A stretch of 14,163 nt of DNA from positions 1-14,163 of the forward strand of contig JAKIUV010000068.1 of NCBI GenBank assembly GCA_021647375.1, in the 5' to 3' direction. Shown here one piece after another: positions 13,782-14,163 of this stretch. The translations under genes and the position numbers were made by a program. The notes below the pieces were generated by a model. The model saw only the letters and a list, made by a program, of their open reading frames with translations. It did not search any database and was not told where the DNA came from. Positions within the stretch are counted from its first letter, which is position 1; each line of letters starts with the position of its first letter. This DNA is from Robiginitomaculum sp. (GTDB lineage: Bacteria; Pseudomonadota; Alphaproteobacteria; Caulobacterales; Maricaulaceae).

Positions 13782-13958
13782 AGTGTGTTCTCCGACCAAG
13801 ACCCCATAACCAAAGGCGCTGATAAGATTTTCCAAAAATGCGTCCCGGGTTGCAAAGGCCAACCGCACCAAATCCTCAAAGGCGGCGGCCATTTCCTACA
13901 AGAAGATGTCCCCACAGAACTGTCAGAGATTATCGTGGCGTTTTGTGAAAGTTTGTAG
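13782..13958 (+). pseudogene. Haloalkane dehalogenase, C-terminal remnant
   Basis: Reading in the frame that ends at TAG 13956-13958 gives 57-58 residues that match the end of haloalkane dehalogenases of the alpha/beta-hydrolase fold (EC 3.8.1.5): VFSDQDPITKG, which holds the likely catalytic acid, CVPGCKGQPH, and GGGHFLQED with the catalytic histidine, then a final helix to the stop. A TGA lies immediately upstream in frame (13779-13781), no start codon or homologous nucleophile region is present, and panB begins only about 90 bp away, so about the first 80% of the gene is missing. The C-terminal frame itself is undamaged, which suggests a recent loss. Assignment rests on motif memory. Confidence 0.75.
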
Positions 13959-14051
13959 GGAGTAAATGCGCGTTTTTTTGTTTATACTCGGAATCCTGAA
14001 TAACCCAGTTTTTGCTTGCTCTTTTATTAAAAGTTGATTCTAAGGCTTTTT

Positions 14052-14163
14052 ATGCATGGGTTTTTTAAATTATCTTCTGAACAACGGCGTGAACTTACAG
14101 CCATTTTGCGCCGCCATAAAGAGGATGGTTTGATTGTACGCCGCGCCAATGGGCTTTTGCTTT
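14052..14163 (+). mobile_element. Start of an IS630-type transposase gene (cut by window end)
   Basis: From the ATG at 14052 the frame stays open to the window end (37 codons). The product begins MHGFFKLSSEQRRELTAIL and continues with RRHKEDGLIVRRANGLLL, resembling the N-terminal helix-turn-helix of IS630-family transposases (LS-EER-L-RLL-R..-RRA-.LLL pattern). The catalytic DDE region lies outside the window. The insertion-sequence end should lie between 13959 and 14051, an A/T-rich stretch, but I cannot fix the terminal inverted repeat or a TA target duplication. Another HTH transposase family is possible. Confidence 0.6.

Noticed and set aside
13613..13915. Open frame of 100 codons on the minus strand across the panB start and the dehalogenase remnant
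   Set aside because: Out of frame with panB and antisense to the recognisable dehalogenase fragment; no homology visible.
1..14163. tRNA, rRNA or known riboswitch
   Set aside because: No cloverleaf, rRNA segment or recognisable aptamer was seen in the intergenic regions, which are all shorter than 220 nt.

Overview
The window reads as a stretch of chromosomal core genome from an alphaproteobacterium. Four things support this: the gene order gmk-yicC-mltG-fabF-acpP-fabG-fabD facing away from rpsF-rpsR-rplI, an rplI product with a long acidic C-terminal tail, an NKxE G4 motif in the first GTPase domain of Der, and a panB / TPR protein / bamB / der block. Base composition looks close to even. 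A marine Hyphomonadaceae/Caulobacterales-type lineage would fit, but that is inference from memory of gene order.

Layout from left to right. (1) Positions 1-1087, plus strand: the 3' end of pdxA overlapping rsmA by 11 nt. (2) Positions 1092-7417, minus strand: a tightly packed block transcribed as fabD, fabG, acpP, fabF, mltG, yicC, gmk. It encodes type II fatty acid synthesis (malonyl transfer, ketoreduction, acyl carrier, condensation), then a peptidoglycan lytic transglycosylase, a YicC-type RNase and guanylate kinase. The block has two non-coding gaps: a 212-nt gap between fabD and fabG filled by a strongly palindromic REP/BIME-like element, and a 154-nt gap upstream of acpP that may hold its own promoter. 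(3) Positions 7418-7634: a divergent control region with candidate promoters in both directions and an rpsF leader hairpin that buries the Shine-Dalgarno sequence. (4) Positions 7635-8902, plus strand: ribosomal proteins S6, S18 and L9, closed by a U-tailed hairpin shared with the convergent der gene. (5) Positions 9034-12711, minus strand: TPR membrane protein (YfgM-like), bamB, der, a probable operon linking outer-membrane protein assembly and ribosome assembly. (6) Positions 12831-13694, minus strand: panB (pantothenate/CoA synthesis). (7) Positions 13782-14163, plus strand: the only accessory-looking part, a 5'-truncated haloalkane dehalogenase remnant followed by the start of an IS630-type transposase that runs off the window.

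I see no undescribed multi-gene system here; nearly every gene is housekeeping. The points most worth a second look are the paired REP-like element inside the fatty-acid operon, the lost NK of the G4 motif in the second GTPase domain of Der, the SD-sequestering rpsF leader, and the decayed dehalogenase next to a transposase.
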